A DNA stretch of 45,339 bases from contig CALWRT010000009.1 in NCBI GenBank assembly GCA_944384015.1, forward strand, positions 1 to 45,339, given 5' to 3'. The notes beneath the pieces were generated by a model, which was given only the letters and a program-made list of their open reading frames with translations, ran no database searches and was not told the DNA's origin. This document shows positions 8,032-16,380 of this stretch, piece after piece. Each line of letters begins with the position of its first letter. Position 1 is the first letter of the stretch. Both the position numbers and the translations under genes were made by a program. The stretch is from an uncultured Lachnospiraceae bacterium. GTDB taxonomy: Bacteria > Bacillota > Clostridia > Lachnospirales > Lachnospiraceae.

Positions 8032-9203
8032 GCTCTACCTCCTGTAGCGCCAGGCGTCTCCCCCAGCAGCTTGTCCGCAAGCGCAAGGGCCCGTTCCGCC
8101 ATGGCGTCGATATTGTAATATTTATATTCCGCAAGCCTTCCCAGCAGATGGAACTTCTCCAGAGGCGCGGTCAGCTCTCTGTAGCGCTTATACAATGCCT
8201 CATTCGCCGGATTGGAAATGGCGTAATAAGGGATCTCGCCCTCTCCGCCCTCATAAGCTTTCGGATATTCCTTCACGATCGTTGTCCCGTCGATCTTCTG
8301 TCCGGTCAGATGCTTAAACTCTGTAATCCTCGTGTAATCTTCGCTGACCGTATAATTAACCACACTGTGTCCCTGGTAATCCTGCGCGTCATAGTGCTCA
8401 AAGGCAAAATCCAAAGAGCGGTACGGCAGACGTCCGAACCGGCAGCCGAACAGCTCATCCAGCGGCCCTGTATAGACCACATCCCCGCAGAATGGGCTGC
8501 CCTCCACATAGACCATGCCGTCTCGGATCTCTATCTGGTCTCTGGCGTCGGTATTCAGCCTGACTTCAATCTTCTCATGATCCAGCATATGCCGGAACAT
8601 CTCTGTGAATCCTTCCTGGGGAACCGACTGCCAGGGATCCTGAAAATACCGGTCGTCCCTGGAAATTACCACAGGGACTCTGCCCGTTACCGCCGGGTCT
8701 ATCTCCTCCGGCGTCTGTCCCCACTGCTTCATGGTATAATGCAGAAAAATATTCTCATAGACATAATCCGCAATCTCCTGTATCTCCCGGTCTGGGTACT
8801 CCCGAAGCTTCAGGATCGGCACCCTGCTTCCTTCGCCGAACGCCTCTGTCAGCAGGCGCTCCAGCCTGTCCGCCTTCTCCTTCTCATATACCATGTGAAG
8901 GGTATTCAGATTGAAGGGAACCGGGATCAGCCTTCCGTGGACATTGGCCACCACCTTATGACCGAAATCGTACCATTGGGTAAACCTGGAAAAATATTCT
9001 CTTACCCTTCGTATACTGGTGTGAAATATATGGGGCCCATACAGATGGATGAGCACCCCATGCTCATCCGGGCAGTCATAACAGTTGCCCGCGATGTGCC
9101 CTCTCTTCTCCAGCACAAGGACACGGCGGTTCCCTCTCTCGGCCAGCTCCCTGGCGATTACCGATCCCGCCACGCCAGCCCCGATCACAATACTATCATA
9201 CAT
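8028..9203 (-). CDS. glf: UDP-galactopyranose mutase
   Basis: This 391-residue flavoenzyme converts UDP-galactopyranose to UDP-galactofuranose for surface polysaccharides. The N-terminal FAD-binding motif is VIGAGVAGSVIARELAERG. Further Glf hallmarks are GPHIFHTS, NTLHMVYEKEK, YTMKQWG, YTGPLDELF and LLGRLAEYKYYNID near the end. Length is normal for bacterial Glf. The start at 9203 follows GAGGGGGATATCCT, and a good promoter lies about 45 nt upstream. First gene of a unit running glf-GT2 and probably into vanR-vanS. Confidence 0.93.
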   Translation of the reverse strand: MYDSIVIGAGVAGSVIARELAERGNRRVLVLEKRGHIAGNCYDCPDEHGVLIHLYGPHIFHTSIRRVREYFSRFTQWYDFGHKVVANVHGRLIPVPFNLNTLHMVYEKEKADRLERLLTEAFGEGSRVPILKLREYPDREIQEIADYVYENIFLHYTMKQWGQTPEEIDPAVTGRVPVVISRDDRYFQDPWQSVPQEGFTEMFRHMLDHEKIEVRLNTDARDQIEIRDGMVYVEGSPFCGDVVYTGPLDELFGCRFGRLPYRSLDFAFEHYDAQDYQGHSVVNYTVSEDYTRITEFKHLTGQKIDGTTIVKEYPKAYEGGEGEIPYYAISNPANEALYKRYRELTAPLEKFHLLGRLAEYKYYNIDAMAERALALADKLLGETPGATGGRA

Positions 9204-9245
9204 AGGATATCCCCCTCATGTTCATTCTTATCATCAATCATCTCA

Positions 9246-9274
9246 AGTATACCTACTGCCCGCTCTTTTTACAA
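9246..9274 (-). promoter_or_regulatory. Promoter for glf-GT2(-vanRS)
   Basis: Minus-strand TTGTAA, a 17-bp spacer and TATACT. The -35 overlaps the last codons of the SfsA-MutY gene. Confidence 0.7.
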
Positions 9275-11080
9275 CGATAAAATTCTTATGCCGCCGTCCG
9301 CTCCAAGCTTCCGCCTCAAAACGTCTGTGTATGCCTTAAATGCCGTCGGTATCGGATAATGTTCTTCTGTCTCGCGGATGCCCACAAGCAGCAGCTTCCT
9401 CCCGTCCGGTCCCACATGAACGGCAGCTTCCCCGTCCTGACTTGTGCTGATCTCCGTCTCCTCCACAAGGACGGCGTAGCCTGTCATATGCCATTCCACA
9501 TGGCTGAAAATATGTTTTGCCTCCGGCAGCGGCTGGATGCGAATGGGAGAAAAGCCGAGAGAGCTCACGTACTCCACCGCCTTCCTCATGTCCAGATGTC
9601 CCGGTGCGTTAGGAAGCTCATACAGTCCCGCCAGAAGTCCCCTAGGCGGCCTCTTCCCTATGACGGCCCTTTCTCCGTCCTGGATCACGAAAATCGTCTT
9701 CTCCTCTATCTTCCTCTGCTTCTTCCCGGCCTTTTTCGGAAATTCTCCGATACGTCCCGCAATCCTTGCCCGACACAGAAAAGCCAGAGGGCACTCTTCG
9801 CACTTGGCTGGACCATTTGGAACACAGACCATAGCCCCCAGCTCCATCAGCGCCTGATTGAACGCTCCTGCTCTGTCCTTGGGCATCACCTGGGCCAGCT
9901 CTTCCTCCATCTGCTTCTTCACAGACTGCTTCAGAATGTCCTCATCCCGCAGGAACAATCTGGAAATGACCCGGAGCACATTGCCGTCCACCGCAGGTCT
10001 TGGGATCCCATAGGCGATGGAAGCTACGGCCCCCGCTGTATAAGATCCGATTCCCGGCAGCTTCTGCAGGGCTTCATAATCAGCGGGGAGCTCTCCCGCG
10101 TATTGTTCCATCACCTGGACTGCCGCCTTCTTCAGATTCCTGGCTCGATTATAATATCCAAGTCCTTCCCACAGCTTCATCAGACGGTCGTCCTCCGCCT
10201 GGGCCAGCGCCCGGACATCGGGAAGCTCCCCCACAAACCGCTCAAAATAGGGCTTAACCGCCTCCACCCGGGTCTGCTGAAGCATGATCTCCGAGATCCA
10301 TACCCGATAGGCATCCGGGCGCTCCCGCCACGGCAGAATCCGGGCATGACCCGCGAACCAGTGAAGAAGCGGCTCCACAATATCTTCCAGTCCATAGCCT
10401 TCTGCCACCACCGGTATCTCTTCATCCGCCCGAATGAAATCTTCTCCCACCACGCAGTCGTAAGCCCGGACATCCACTCCTGCTTCTCTCGCCTCCCACA
10501 GCGCCCTGGCGAATTCTTCCTGGGTCTCCTTGTTAGGAATCAGCCTGCTCACCCCTTTCATCTGGATGATAAAACAGACCATGGCCCGCAGGCCTTCCTT
10601 CCGGCACGCCGTCAGCTCCCTCAGATGCCTGACCCCTCGAAGAGTGGGAGCGTCAGGGAATTTGGCCGTCTTCCCTTCCTTCAGTGTAACGCCCTTCACT
10701 TCAATATACCAATTTCCATCTCCGGTCTCCACATAGAAGTCAAATCTTGATTCCCCACAGCGGGCCTCCGGACGTATCAGGCGCACATCCTCCAACAGGC
10801 GGCCTTCCTCCAGCATCTCTCTCACCACCTGGTTAGGCGCCTGGGAGTCCATGTTGATGATCTGCCCATCCTTCTGTACACCGATCAGATCATAAGCCGT
10901 CTTCCTCCCCGGCCTGTCCACCTGCTGTATGTATACCGCCGCCCCGGGTATAAGCAGCTCTCGGCATCTCCCGGTATTTTTCACATGGCAGGTGACCTCC
11001 TCCCCGTCCTTGTCCGCCTGGGCGATAAACCGATTAGGGCGGCTCAGGAACACTGCCTTCTTCATTCGCTCGTATTTCAT
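9269..11080 (-). CDS. SfsA-MutY fusion (SfsA domain + A/G-specific adenine glycosylase)
   Basis: This 603-residue protein joins two families. Residues 1 to ~228 form a complete SfsA domain (sugar fermentation stimulation protein family, nuclease-like fold) with NTGRCRELL, RFDFYVE and IEVKGVTL (D114, E127, K129). Residues ~232-603 form a complete MutY adenine glycosylase, which removes A mispaired with 8-oxoG. WRERPDAYRVWISEIMLQQT carries the catalytic glutamate E264, LPGIGSYTAG is the helix-hairpin-helix and AVDGNV holds D365. Four cysteines at 419, 427, 430 and 436 can bind a 4Fe-4S cluster, and a NUDIX-like 8-oxoG recognition domain follows. There is no stop or frameshift at the junction. 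RBS is AAAGGA; the promoter is at 11186-11214. Confidence 0.92.
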   Translation of the reverse strand: MKYERMKKAVFLSRPNRFIAQADKDGEEVTCHVKNTGRCRELLIPGAAVYIQQVDRPGRKTAYDLIGVQKDGQIINMDSQAPNQVVREMLEEGRLLEDVRLIRPEARCGESRFDFYVETGDGNWYIEVKGVTLKEGKTAKFPDAPTLRGVRHLRELTACRKEGLRAMVCFIIQMKGVSRLIPNKETQEEFARALWEAREAGVDVRAYDCVVGEDFIRADEEIPVVAEGYGLEDIVEPLLHWFAGHARILPWRERPDAYRVWISEIMLQQTRVEAVKPYFERFVGELPDVRALAQAEDDRLMKLWEGLGYYNRARNLKKAAVQVMEQYAGELPADYEALQKLPGIGSYTAGAVASIAYGIPRPAVDGNVLRVISRLFLRDEDILKQSVKKQMEEELAQVMPKDRAGAFNQALMELGAMVCVPNGPAKCEECPLAFLCRARIAGRIGEFPKKAGKKQRKIEEKTIFVIQDGERAVIGKRPPRGLLAGLYELPNAPGHLDMRKAVEYVSSLGFSPIRIQPLPEAKHIFSHVEWHMTGYAVLVEETEISTSQDGEAAVHVGPDGRKLLLVGIRETEEHYPIPTAFKAYTDVLRRKLGADGGIRILSL

Positions 11081-11185
11081 GTTCTGTTATCCTTTCCCTG
11101 CCTGAACGGACGATGGCCGCTGTCCACAACCGAGATATGAAAGCCAATCGCTCCGCGCTTCCCGCTGTCCGGGACTTTTATAATC

Positions 11186-11214
11186 ATTATACTGTCACTT
11201 TCGTCTTGTGTCCA
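11186..11214 (-). promoter_or_regulatory. Promoter for sfsA-mutY fusion gene
   Basis: TGGACA, a 17-bp spacer and a perfect TATAAT on the minus strand, about 105 nt before the start codon. It lies back to back with the promoter at 11218-11246. Confidence 0.75.
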
Positions 11215-11217
11215 GCG

Positions 11218-11246
11218 TTGACGGTGCCGTTAAAAAAAGATAAAAT
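11218..11246 (+). promoter_or_regulatory. Promoter for HAD-CAT fusion gene
   Basis: TTGACG, a 17-bp spacer and TAAAAT on the plus strand, about 75 nt before the start codon. Only 3 nt separate its -35 from the -35 of the divergent promoter. Confidence 0.75.
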
Positions 11247-11321
11247 AGAGGCAGCTACAGGATATTGCTGATAGCTGAAACCATCCATCAGCTACAATAT
11301 AGGAAAGGAGCAGCGCTCACC

Positions 11322-12647
11322 ATGATAGACAGCATCATTTTTGACCTGGACGGGACATTGTGGGATTCCACACAGATCGTCCCCCTGGCGTGGAACCGTG
11401 TATTGGAGAACCGCAGCGACGTGAAATTCCGGGCTTCCCGCAGAAACCTGCAGAAGCTGTTCGGCATGCCTCTCCCCGTCATCGCTTCGATCATATTCCC
11501 AGAACTTCCCAGAGAAGAACAGCTCTCCCTCATGGATGAGTGCTGCCAGATGGAGCATGCCTATCTTCTGGAACATCCCGGCTCATTGTTTGCCGGGGTA
11601 AGGGAGACGCTTCCCCTGCTGGCCTCCCGGTATCCGCTCTATATTGTCAGCAACTGTGAAGCTGGTTACGCGGAGGTGTTCCTGAAGGCCACCGGCCTGG
11701 GGGAATATTTCCAAGGCCATCTGTGTCCGGGGGACACCGGGCTGTACAAAGCCGACAACATCCGGCGGATGATAGAAGAACACGGCCTGTCCTGCCCGGT
11801 CTACCTAGGGGATACGGCCGGGGACGAGGAAGCATGCCGGGCGGCCCGCATTCCCTTCCTCTTTGCAGGCTATGGCTTTGGACAGGCCCATACCTATTCT
11901 GATATTGTCCCGGATTTTTCCGTCCTTCCTGATGTAATAGACCGCCTGGACGGCCAGCTTAGCCGCCAGGTACTGGCCGCAGATGCGCCGAGAGCTATCT
12001 TCCAGCGCTTCAACCCCTCTGTCTGGGAACGGCGTGAGCATTATTTCTACTATATGAACCAGATTAAGACAAGGTACAACCTGAATATCCAGCTGGATGT
12101 CACCTCGCTGATTCAGACCGTGAGGGAGCAGCGGCTGCATTTCTTCCCCGCTATGCTTTATCTGGTCATGCGGTGCGTCAATCACACGAAGGAATACCGG
12201 ACATCCTGTTCCAGCGACGGCTCTCCCGGCTATTGGAGTTACTGCCATCCTTCCTACACGGTGTTCCATAAAGACGACCATACCTTCTCAGACATATGGA
12301 GTATCTACACAGACAGTTTTCGGGAATTCTACGGAAATGTCCTGAGGGATATCGCCGCTTACGGCAGCCGCAAGGGAGTGAAGGGCAAAGAGGGGAGGCC
12401 GGACAACTTTATTCCAGTCTCCAGTCTCCCCTGGCTGTCTTTCTCCAGCCATGGATGCGACACATTCACAGAATCCCCGATGATTCTCCCTATCCTTCTC
12501 TTCGGAAAATATTATGAGAAGGACGGCCGCTGGTATATTCCCTTCTCTGTCTCCGCCAATCACGCGGCGGCAGACGGCTACCACAGCGCAGCCTTCCTGA
12601 ATCTTCTCCAGGAATATGCCGGTCAAGCCCCTGAGCTTCTCGCCTAG
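11322..12647 (+). CDS. HAD hydrolase fused to a chloramphenicol-acetyltransferase-like domain
   Basis: This 441-residue two-domain protein starts at 11322 behind AGGAAAGGAG. Residues 1 to ~225 are a HAD phosphatase: IIFDLDGTLWDS (nucleophile D8, acid D10), YIVSNCE (motif II), a motif III lysine in LYKADN, and VYLGDTAGDEEAC (motif IV). Residues ~228-441 have the length and fold signature of a CatA-type acetyltransferase: IFQRFNPSVWERREHYFYY at its start, SSLPWLSFSS (the Ser/PW segment near CAT Ser148) and ANHAAADGYHSA at the end. H414 and D418 match CAT catalytic His195 and Asp199. It probably acetylates a hydroxyl using acetyl-CoA; chloramphenicol activity is not proven. The reading frame is continuous through the junction. 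How the phosphatase relates to the acetyl transfer is unknown. Confidence 0.88.
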   Translation: MIDSIIFDLDGTLWDSTQIVPLAWNRVLENRSDVKFRASRRNLQKLFGMPLPVIASIIFPELPREEQLSLMDECCQMEHAYLLEHPGSLFAGVRETLPLLASRYPLYIVSNCEAGYAEVFLKATGLGEYFQGHLCPGDTGLYKADNIRRMIEEHGLSCPVYLGDTAGDEEACRAARIPFLFAGYGFGQAHTYSDIVPDFSVLPDVIDRLDGQLSRQVLAADAPRAIFQRFNPSVWERREHYFYYMNQIKTRYNLNIQLDVTSLIQTVREQRLHFFPAMLYLVMRCVNHTKEYRTSCSSDGSPGYWSYCHPSYTVFHKDDHTFSDIWSIYTDSFREFYGNVLRDIAAYGSRKGVKGKEGRPDNFIPVSSLPWLSFSSHGCDTFTESPMILPILLFGKYYEKDGRWYIPFSVSANHAAADGYHSAAFLNLLQEYAGQAPELLA

Positions 12648-12671
12648 GAAAACGCTGATGAAAGCATTTCC

Positions 12672-13271
12672 CTAGATAAACGGCGCCATCGTCTCGTCTG
12701 CCCTTACAAAGTATCCCTGTTCATGCTTGCAGGCGGGGCAGATTTGGGGCGCCTGGGGCCCCTCATGGATGTAGCCGCAGTTGAGGCACACCCAGACAGC
12801 CTTGTTCTCCTGGGAGAAGAGTCTGCCCTGTTCCAAATAATCCGCATATTTCTGGAACCGGTCTCCGTGGGTCTTCTCCACGGATGCAATCATGCGGAAG
12901 GATGCCGCCACCTCGTGAAAGCCCTCCTCGGCGGCCTCCTCCATGAACTTCTGATATACATCCTCATATTCTTCATACTCGTTGTGCTTCGCCGCTTTGA
13001 GCACATCCTTCATATCCTCATAAATGTCTACCGGATACGCCCCGTCGATGGCAATGGTTTTCCCAGACAGCTGCTGCAGGTGATTGTAGAAAATTTCCGC
13101 ATGTTCCTTCTCCTGCCCCGCCGTGTAAAGAAAAATTCTCTCCAAGACCGGCAATTTCTCTTTTCTCGCCTGCCCCGCCGCGAAGGTATAGCGGTTGCGG
13201 GCCTGGCTCTCTCCGGCAAATGCCCTCATCAGATTCTTTTTTGTCTTGCTGTCCTGAAAATTCACACTCAT
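12672..13271 (-). CDS. Rubrerythrin
   Basis: This 199-residue protein has a di-iron ferritin-like domain (FAGESQARNRYTFAA, then EKEHAEIFYNHL, and further Glu/His pairs including ASVEKTHGDRF) and a C-terminal rubredoxin-like iron site, CLNCGYIHEG and CPACKHEQGYF. It reduces hydrogen peroxide in anaerobes using rubredoxin-type electron transfer. I use the ATG at 13271, 13 nt after AAGGAGG; an upstream in-frame ATG would add 19 unconserved residues. It converges on the HAD-CAT fusion gene with 24 nt between stops; a weak hairpin spans that gap. Confidence 0.93.
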   Translation of the reverse strand: MSVNFQDSKTKKNLMRAFAGESQARNRYTFAAGQARKEKLPVLERIFLYTAGQEKEHAEIFYNHLQQLSGKTIAIDGAYPVDIYEDMKDVLKAAKHNEYEEYEDVYQKFMEEAAEEGFHEVAASFRMIASVEKTHGDRFQKYADYLEQGRLFSQENKAVWVCLNCGYIHEGPQAPQICPACKHEQGYFVRADETMAPFI

Positions 13272-13397
13272 AACGCAGATAACTCCTCCTTGCTTCTTTT
13301 TCTCATCCGGCTTCGCCGGTGTGGCCATTAGTATGTGCGCAATTTCCAGAAATATACAGATAGTCTTCCTCTAAAAATGCAGGAAATTTTATAAAAC

Positions 13398-13426
13398 TTG
13401 CAATTTCAGAAAAATTCAAATATACT
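13398..13426 (+). promoter_or_regulatory. Promoter for bioY
   Basis: TTGCAA, a 17-bp spacer and TATACT, about 80 nt before the bioY start. No BirA-type biotin operator was seen between this promoter and the gene. Confidence 0.6.
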
Positions 13427-13505
13427 ATTCCCATCCAGGCAGCACTGGGCGCTCCGCCAATTACAGCTGTACGCCGCATCGCTGTCTAAATAAGGAGGAC
13501 TTCAT

Positions 13506-14066
13506 ATGACATTATCCCCTCGCAACGCACAGCATTCCACATCCAGCGCCCGGCGCATGTCCTGCATCGCTCTCATGTCGGCCTTGATCTGCGCCGTCGC
13601 TCCGATCTCCATCCCGATCGGCCCTGTGCCCATCTCTATGGCCACATTGATCATCTATCTGTCGGCCTATATTCTGGGAGGCCGGATGACCGCGGCCAGC
13701 TGCCTCATCTATCTGCTCATCGGGCTGCTGGGCATACCAGTCTTCTCCGGCTTCACATCTGGTCCGGGATGTCTATTCGGTCCGACAGGCGGATATCTGT
13801 TCGGCTATCTTTTCCTCGCTGTGATCTCCGGATTCTTTATCAGCCGCTGTCATGGCAGCCGCCTGATGGCAGCCGCAGGCATGGTGCTCGGCACGGCTGC
13901 GCTCTATTTCCTAGGCACATGCTGGCTTGCCCTGCAGGCTCACTTAAGCATTCCTGCCGCACTGGCCGCAGGAGTCATTCCTTTTTTACCGGGTGACGCA
14001 TTGAAAATCATCCTTGTTCTGGCTATCGGTCCTTCCATCGCCTCCCGCCTGCGTCCATTCCTCTAA
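13506..14066 (+). CDS. bioY: Biotin ECF transporter S component BioY
   Basis: This 186-residue membrane protein is the biotin-binding subunit that works with the shared ECF energy-coupling module. BioY hallmarks are VPISMATLIIYLSAYILGG, YLLIGLLGIPVFSGF and GPGCLFGPTGGYLFGY, with six predicted membrane helices, and PFLPGDALKIILV near the C-terminus. The gene starts after a strong AAGGAGG. No biotin synthesis gene adjoins it, suggesting a scavenging role. No EcfA/T genes are in the window. Confidence 0.93.
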   Translation: MTLSPRNAQHSTSSARRMSCIALMSALICAVAPISIPIGPVPISMATLIIYLSAYILGGRMTAASCLIYLLIGLLGIPVFSGFTSGPGCLFGPTGGYLFGYLFLAVISGFFISRCHGSRLMAAAGMVLGTAALYFLGTCWLALQAHLSIPAALAAGVIPFLPGDALKIILVLAIGPSIASRLRPFL

Positions 14067-14110
14067 TTCCTGCATGGAGCCTCTTTCTGTCACGGCATCT
14101 TATCTAACTT

Positions 14111-16330
14111 CTAGCGCTCATCCAGGACAAGTACTATCGTACTGCGCCCTTCCAGCTGTATCTGCGTTCCTTCCACAGCAGATTCTTGGCAGGCTTCCCC
14201 GGCAGAGAAGGCACTTCCGGTATTCACGGTCATCTTCCATCTTTTCCCGGGAGGCGGATCCGGCAGTTCCTGGCTGTGAGGTTCCCAATGGGCATTGACG
14301 GCCAGAAAAACCGCATCATCTTTCTTCCCATCCTCCGCTTTCCCGGCAAAAAGGATCCCAATCTGTCTCGTATAGGCATCGGTAACGTCATTCCATGCCT
14401 TTCCATTATGAATGGACAAATCCGGCCAGCCGCAGGACGCAGGAGCAGTCTGGCCTCTCAGCACCGGATGGGCCTTCCTTAAAGCAATCATCCGGGCCAC
14501 GAAACGGAACATATCTGAATGCCTCTCCAAATCATTCCAATTCAGCCAGGAAATTTCATTGTCCTGACAGTAAGCGTTATTGTTGCCCCTCTGGCTGTTG
14601 CAGAATTCATCCCCCGCGAGGAACATAGCGGCCCCTCTGCTGCACAGGAGGACCGCAAAGGCATTTCTGCGCATCTTATCACGCAGCGCAAGCACTGACG
14701 CATCATCTGTCTCTCCTTCCGCCCCGCAGTTCCAGCTGTAGTTGTCATTCGCTCCGTCTGTATTTCCCCAGCCATTCGCTTCGTTGTGCTTATGATTGTA
14801 CGCATACAAGTCGTGCAGCGTAAATCCGTCATGGCAGGTCAGAAAGTTCACCGACGCGTTCTGTCTTTTGTCCGGGGGATACAAATCCCGGGAGCCGCAC
14901 ACGCGCTGGATCGCTGCCCATGCCATCCCCTCATCTCCCTTCAGGAAGCGGCGCAGGTCATCCCGGTATTTGCCGTTCCATTCTGCCCAGCGGTTCCAGG
15001 CGGGAAAAGTCCCCACCTGATACAATCCTCCCGCGTCCCACGCCTCCGCAATCAGCTTAACCCGTCCCAAGATTGGGTCAAAGGCCAGGCTCTCCAGAAG
15101 GGGCGGCTCTTCAAGCGGTCCTCCGTCCTCATCTCTTCCCAGTATGCTTGCCAGATCGAAGCGAAAGCCATCCACTCGGTATTCTACTACCCAGTAGCGC
15201 AGACAGTCTAAAATGAACTGCCTCACCATCGGATGGTTGCAGTTTAGCGTATTCCCCACACCGGAGAAATTATAATATTTTCCGTCAGGCGTCAGCATAT
15301 AATAGATCTGATTGTCTATCCCCTTAAAGGAGAAGAACGGCCCTCTCTCATCCCCCTCCGCCGTATGGTTCAGCACCACATCCAAAATCACCTCTATCCC
15401 ATTCTCATTGAGGGTACGTATCATACGCTTCAGTTCCGTCCCCTCCCGATTATACTCCACTGCTGCTGTGTAGCTCGTATTTGGCGCGAAAAAGCAGACC
15501 GTGTTATAGCCCCAGTAATTGAGCAGCTTTTCCCCATCAAAGGTTCTCTCCTCTGCCAGCTCGTCAAATTCAAAAATCGGCATCAGCTCTACCGCATTGA
15601 TCCCCAGCTTCTTCAAGTACGGCAGCTTTTCCAGAAGTCCCGCGAACGTTCCCGGATGTTCTGTACCAGAGGAACGATGCTTTGTGAAGCCCCGCACATG
15701 GGTCTCATAGATGATCATGTCCTGGAAGGGAATATGGGGATCGCAGAAATTGCCCCAGTCAAAGACGTCTTCCACTACCCGGGCATGATATGTGCATCCC
15801 GGCTGCTGCTTTCTGCCCCAGGTGCTCTGCCCGGTCACCGCCCGGGCGTAGGGATCCAGCAGATATTTCCTCCGGTCGAACAGCAGCCCCTTCTGGGGAT
15901 CATAAGGACCGTCCATCCGGTAGGCATACTCGAACTCCCGAATATCCAGCCCGAATACAATCATGGAATACGTATGACCAATCCGAAAGCTTTCTGGGAA
16001 GGGCAGAATGGCATAGGGCTCCTGCTCCCCCCGCCGGAACAAACATAGTTCACAATAAGTTGCCCCAAAAGAATGGACGGTGAAGCTCACCCCTCCCGGG
16101 ACGGTATTGGCGCCGTTTAACAGATGCATCCCCGGCCTTACAGGGAACCCTGCAATGACCGCTGTCGCCCCTTCTGCGAACTCTTCTCCTTCTGTTTTCG
16201 TATTTTCCTCTCTAATGTCTCTATTATCTGCATTACTATTTTTTCTGTTTTGATTTTTCATGCCGCCGTCATTCAAATCTGCGCATATCACTCCGCTGTT
16301 ATTCATATCTCTATGACTCATATGTTTCAT
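14111..16330 (-). CDS. GlgX/isoamylase-type glycogen debranching enzyme (GH13)
   Basis: This 739-residue alpha-1,6-glucosidase family enzyme would hydrolyse branch points in glycogen or limit dextrins. After an Asn-rich, poorly conserved N-terminal ~55 residues comes a CBM48-type beta-sandwich (PGGVSFTVHSFGATYCELCL), then the GH13 barrel. YETHVRGFTKH and VILDVVLNHTAEG (region I) lead to VDGFRFDLAS (nucleophile Asp), LIAEAWDAGG (acid/base Glu) and FLTCHDGFTLHDL (third Asp). SWNCGAEG and SQRGNNNAYCQDN are typical of GlgX. It is not next to other glycogen genes. GGGAG six nt upstream supports the start, although later Met codons could serve. Confidence 0.9.
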   Translation of the reverse strand: MKHMSHRDMNNSGVICADLNDGGMKNQNRKNSNADNRDIREENTKTEGEEFAEGATAVIAGFPVRPGMHLLNGANTVPGGVSFTVHSFGATYCELCLFRRGEQEPYAILPFPESFRIGHTYSMIVFGLDIREFEYAYRMDGPYDPQKGLLFDRRKYLLDPYARAVTGQSTWGRKQQPGCTYHARVVEDVFDWGNFCDPHIPFQDMIIYETHVRGFTKHRSSGTEHPGTFAGLLEKLPYLKKLGINAVELMPIFEFDELAEERTFDGEKLLNYWGYNTVCFFAPNTSYTAAVEYNREGTELKRMIRTLNENGIEVILDVVLNHTAEGDERGPFFSFKGIDNQIYYMLTPDGKYYNFSGVGNTLNCNHPMVRQFILDCLRYWVVEYRVDGFRFDLASILGRDEDGGPLEEPPLLESLAFDPILGRVKLIAEAWDAGGLYQVGTFPAWNRWAEWNGKYRDDLRRFLKGDEGMAWAAIQRVCGSRDLYPPDKRQNASVNFLTCHDGFTLHDLYAYNHKHNEANGWGNTDGANDNYSWNCGAEGETDDASVLALRDKMRRNAFAVLLCSRGAAMFLAGDEFCNSQRGNNNAYCQDNEISWLNWNDLERHSDMFRFVARMIALRKAHPVLRGQTAPASCGWPDLSIHNGKAWNDVTDAYTRQIGILFAGKAEDGKKDDAVFLAVNAHWEPHSQELPDPPPGKRWKMTVNTGSAFSAGEACQESAVEGTQIQLEGRSTIVLVLDER

Positions 16331-16349
16331 ACGCTTCTCCCATTAGATC

Positions 16350-16380
16350 GAAAAAAGCCAGAGGCAGCCGCTTCAGCGGC
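16350..16380 (-). terminator. Weak terminator-like hairpin after amidohydrolase gene
   Basis: GCCGCTGAAGCGGC forms a 5-bp stem with a tetraloop, followed ten nt later on the minus strand by TTTTTT. The gap between stem and T run makes function uncertain. Confidence 0.4.

Noticed and set aside
13430-13505. A BirA biotin operator in front of bioY
   Set aside because: No TTGTTAAC-type inverted repeat is present.
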